This document shows, in pieces, positions 6,106 to 8,139 of a stretch of DNA of 8,139 bases. How positions within the stretch are numbered: the first letter of the stretch is position 1; every line of letters starts with the position of its first letter. Under the pieces are notes generated by a model, which had not been told where the DNA came from, did not search any database, and was given only the letters and a program-made list of their open reading frames with translations. The stretch is taken from NCBI GenBank assembly GCA_030037575.1, contig JASHRB010000158.1, positions 1 through 8,139 on the forward strand, read 5' to 3'. Source of the DNA: Candidatus Sulfotelmatobacter sp. Lineage in GTDB: Bacteria; Acidobacteriota; Terriglobia; Terriglobales; Acidobacteriaceae. Position numbers and translations under genes: made by a program.

Positions 6106-6149
6106 ACCCCATTCCGGGCCGCATTCTTGGCGGCTGGAATGGGGTTTTT
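6106..6149 (+). terminator. Strong intrinsic terminator
   Basis: Ten bases ACCCCATTCC (6106-6115) pair perfectly with GGAATGGGGT (6136-6145). Inside, GCCGC (6118-6122) pairs with GCGGC (6130-6134) around a seven-base loop, so the hairpin is stacked in two parts separated by a small asymmetric bulge. A run of five T follows (6145-6149). It lies 30 bases after the stop of the secreted protein and ends the 4259-6076 cluster. The 152 bases from here to the LemA gene show no clear promoter hexamers. Confidence 0.88.
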
Positions 6150-6301
6150 GTGGTCTGCCGTTCGCGCCCCTGGGGACACCGCCCATTTCTCCGGTAACTT
6201 GCGTTCGCCGCGCATGTTTGTTCCCCTTAGCTCGGTTCGTTCGCTCGCCGCCAAAGAAGCGCCGAACCCGAAAAAAATAGAAGGCTTAAAGAACCTGATC
6301 C

Positions 6302-6889
6302 ATGGGCGCATCCGTCATCCAGAGCGCAACTATGTTGCTGTTCGCAGTCGGAGTGTTCGTCTACACCGTCATGCTGTACAACGAGCTCGTTCGCCTGCGC
6401 AACGACAATGACCGCGCCTGGGCCAACATTGATGTGTTGCTCAAACAGCGCCACGACGAGATACCCAACCTGGTCGAGACCGTGAAGGGATGCATGCAAC
6501 ACGAGCGGGCAACCTTGCTGGCGGTCACCCAGGCGCGCGCAGCCTCGATGAACGCCGCCAGCGTTCGCCAGAAAGCGCAAGCTGATTTGCTTATGACCGG
6601 AGCCCTGCGCGGCTTGTTTGCGGTGGCGGAGAATTACCCTCAGCTCAAGGCCAATGAGAATTTTCTCCAGCTGCAAAGCCGCATCAGCGAACTCGAAGAG
6701 CGCATCGCTGACCGCCGCGAATTTTTCAATGACGATGTCAATACCTACAACGCCCGCATCGGTCAAATTCCATATGTCTTGGTAGCCAGCGTTATGAGCC
6801 TGAAGCCGCGCTCGATGTTCCAGGCCTCCGACCAAGACCGCCGCGAGGTCGAAGTCAGACTCCAGAAGCCGAACGCCGCCGGGGCATAA
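6302..6889 (+). CDS. lemA: LemA family protein
   Basis: A 195-residue membrane-anchored protein. One N-terminal hydrophobic helix (about 9-26) is followed directly by the LemA domain: YNELVRLRN (26-34), AWANIDVLLKQRHDEIPNLVETVKG (39-63), AVAENYPQLKANENFLQLQ (107-125), ELEERIADRREFFND (130-144), and a final Pro-containing segment. These long helices build the extracytoplasmic antiparallel bundle known for the family. The biochemical role of LemA proteins is not established. A Cys (64) stands where the family usually has an aromatic residue after VKG, and the final segment is shorter than in many homologues. LemA genes commonly sit beside a TPM-domain or M48 peptidase gene; none is here. ATG 6302 has only a weak AGAAGG well upstream, so the start is less certain than the identity. 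Confidence 0.9.
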   Translation: MGASVIQSATMLLFAVGVFVYTVMLYNELVRLRNDNDRAWANIDVLLKQRHDEIPNLVETVKGCMQHERATLLAVTQARAASMNAASVRQKAQADLLMTGALRGLFAVAENYPQLKANENFLQLQSRISELEERIADRREFFNDDVNTYNARIGQIPYVLVASVMSLKPRSMFQASDQDRREVEVRLQKPNAAGA

Positions 6890-6898
6890 TCCCCATCC

Positions 6899-6910
6899 GC
6901 AGAATTCTGC
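6899..6910. repeat. Perfect 12-base palindrome GCAGAATTCTGC
   Basis: It sits nine bases after the LemA stop and about 36 bases before the extended -10 of the next gene. It may be an operator, but a palindrome of this size is expected about twice by chance in such a window. Confidence 0.2.
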
Positions 6911-6943
6911 AAGCCTTTATCACGGCCGCGCGCAACTAACTGC

Positions 6944-6952
6944 TGTTATGAT
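6944..6952 (+). promoter_or_regulatory. Extended -10 promoter of the YtxH-domain gene
   Basis: TGT followed by TATGAT gives an extended -10 element (TGn plus five of six bases of the hexamer). The matching -35 position (GGCCGC) is poor, which extended -10 promoters tolerate. Transcription would begin near 6959, about 18 bases before the ATG. Confidence 0.5.
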
Positions 6953-6976
6953 TCCACTCTGAGAGAGAGGCAGGTT

Positions 6977-7330
6977 ATGAATAAGTTGTTGAAGTCGTTT
7001 CTGAAAACGGCGGTCTATGTGCTCGACCAGGCCGAAGACGTGGCCGATGATGTGCGCGGGCGGGTGGCGGACCGAGTCGGGCGCGCCAGCGACCGGGTTT
7101 CGGATTTGCGGGACCGGGCGCGCGATCTTTACGCGGGCGAAGATCATACCCTGCGCAACATCTTGACTTTTGCTGCCGGGGTGGGCGTCGGCGTCGTCAC
7201 CGCGATGCTATTCGCCCCAGCCAGCGGCCAGGAAACCCGCAGCCAGATCGGAGAGAGAGTGCACGACATCGGGGGAAAGATGCGGGAACGTTTTTCGGAC
7301 GGGCAACGCACCGGCACCGAGGGCGTTTAG
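6977..7330 (+). CDS. YtxH domain-containing protein
   Basis: A 117-residue small membrane protein. The N-terminal half (about 1-55) is a long charged amphipathic helix. Residues 24-51 can be read as four heptads of the type DDVRGRV, ADRVGRA, SDRVSDL and RDRARDL, suggesting coiled-coil or membrane-surface contact. Then comes the glycine-zipper membrane segment FAAGVGVGVVTAMLFAP (65-81) followed by SGQETRSQI, the hallmark of YtxH domains, and another amphipathic helix (91-107). Family members are often stress-linked, but their function is not settled. AGAGAGG at 6964-6970 lies six bases before the ATG. It is a single-gene unit behind its own promoter, and its stop faces the hemB stop 42 bases away. 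Confidence 0.85.
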   Translation: MNKLLKSFLKTAVYVLDQAEDVADDVRGRVADRVGRASDRVSDLRDRARDLYAGEDHTLRNILTFAAGVGVGVVTAMLFAPASGQETRSQIGERVHDIGGKMRERFSDGQRTGTEGV

Positions 7331-7354
7331 CTTGGCCGTGGATGAAGCGGAAAA

Positions 7355-7370
7355 TCGAAAGACTCTTCGA
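7355..7370 (-). terminator. Possible weak terminator of hemB
   Basis: TCGAA (7355-7359) pairs with TTCGA (7366-7370) across a six-base loop. Read on the minus strand the hairpin starts four bases after the hemB stop and is followed by TTTT. The five-base stem is short and AT-containing, so termination would be modest. Confidence 0.3.
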
Positions 7371-7372
7371 CT

Positions 7373-8139
<767 letters not shown>

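Noticed and set aside
5447..6835. Long minus-strand frames opposite the unknown exported protein and LemA
   Set aside because: Both are reverse shadows of plus-strand genes with signal or membrane segments and ribosome binding sites, and they cross the intrinsic terminator or gene borders.

Overview
The window looks like ordinary chromosome from a GC-rich (about 60% by eye) Gram-negative bacterium, most likely an Acidobacteriota member (Terriglobia-like). That assignment is an inference from the mix of small secreted carboxypeptidase-regulatory-like proteins, a LysW-type zinc-ribbon protein, rhomboid and M28 peptidases, and LemA and YtxH genes. No marker gene is present to prove it. I see no rRNA, tRNA, CRISPR array, insertion sequence, phage gene or recognisable defence system.

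Left part (1-1561, + strand): the 3' end of pyruvate kinase, then with almost no gap a 95-residue protein that looks like a small dimeric alpha/beta-barrel (ABM-like) protein, then a KANL3/Tex30-type alpha/beta hydrolase joined to it by an ATGA overlap. This reads as one transcription unit. It converges on a minus-strand pair (1726-4091): a secreted zinc M28 peptidase with a C-terminal fibronectin-III-like domain and, downstream of it, an intramembrane rhomboid protease with a GTG start.

Middle (4092-6149): a divergent promoter region, then a plus-strand cluster. It holds a LysW-like acidic zinc-ribbon protein that lacks the canonical C-terminal EDWGE, two small exported proteins with carboxypeptidase-regulatory-like folds, and an exported 198-residue protein of unknown function. 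A strong intrinsic terminator closes the cluster at 6106-6149.

Right part (6302-8139): an orphan LemA-family protein, a YtxH-domain protein behind a good extended -10 promoter, and, converging on it, the C-terminal part of zinc-type porphobilinogen synthase (hemB), cut by the window end. This hemB carries a helical Ala/Lys/Glu-rich insertion of about 50 residues right after its metal-binding motif. The insertion and the LysW-like protein without a usable carrier tail are the two most interesting observations. I do not find convincing evidence for a complete new biological system here.
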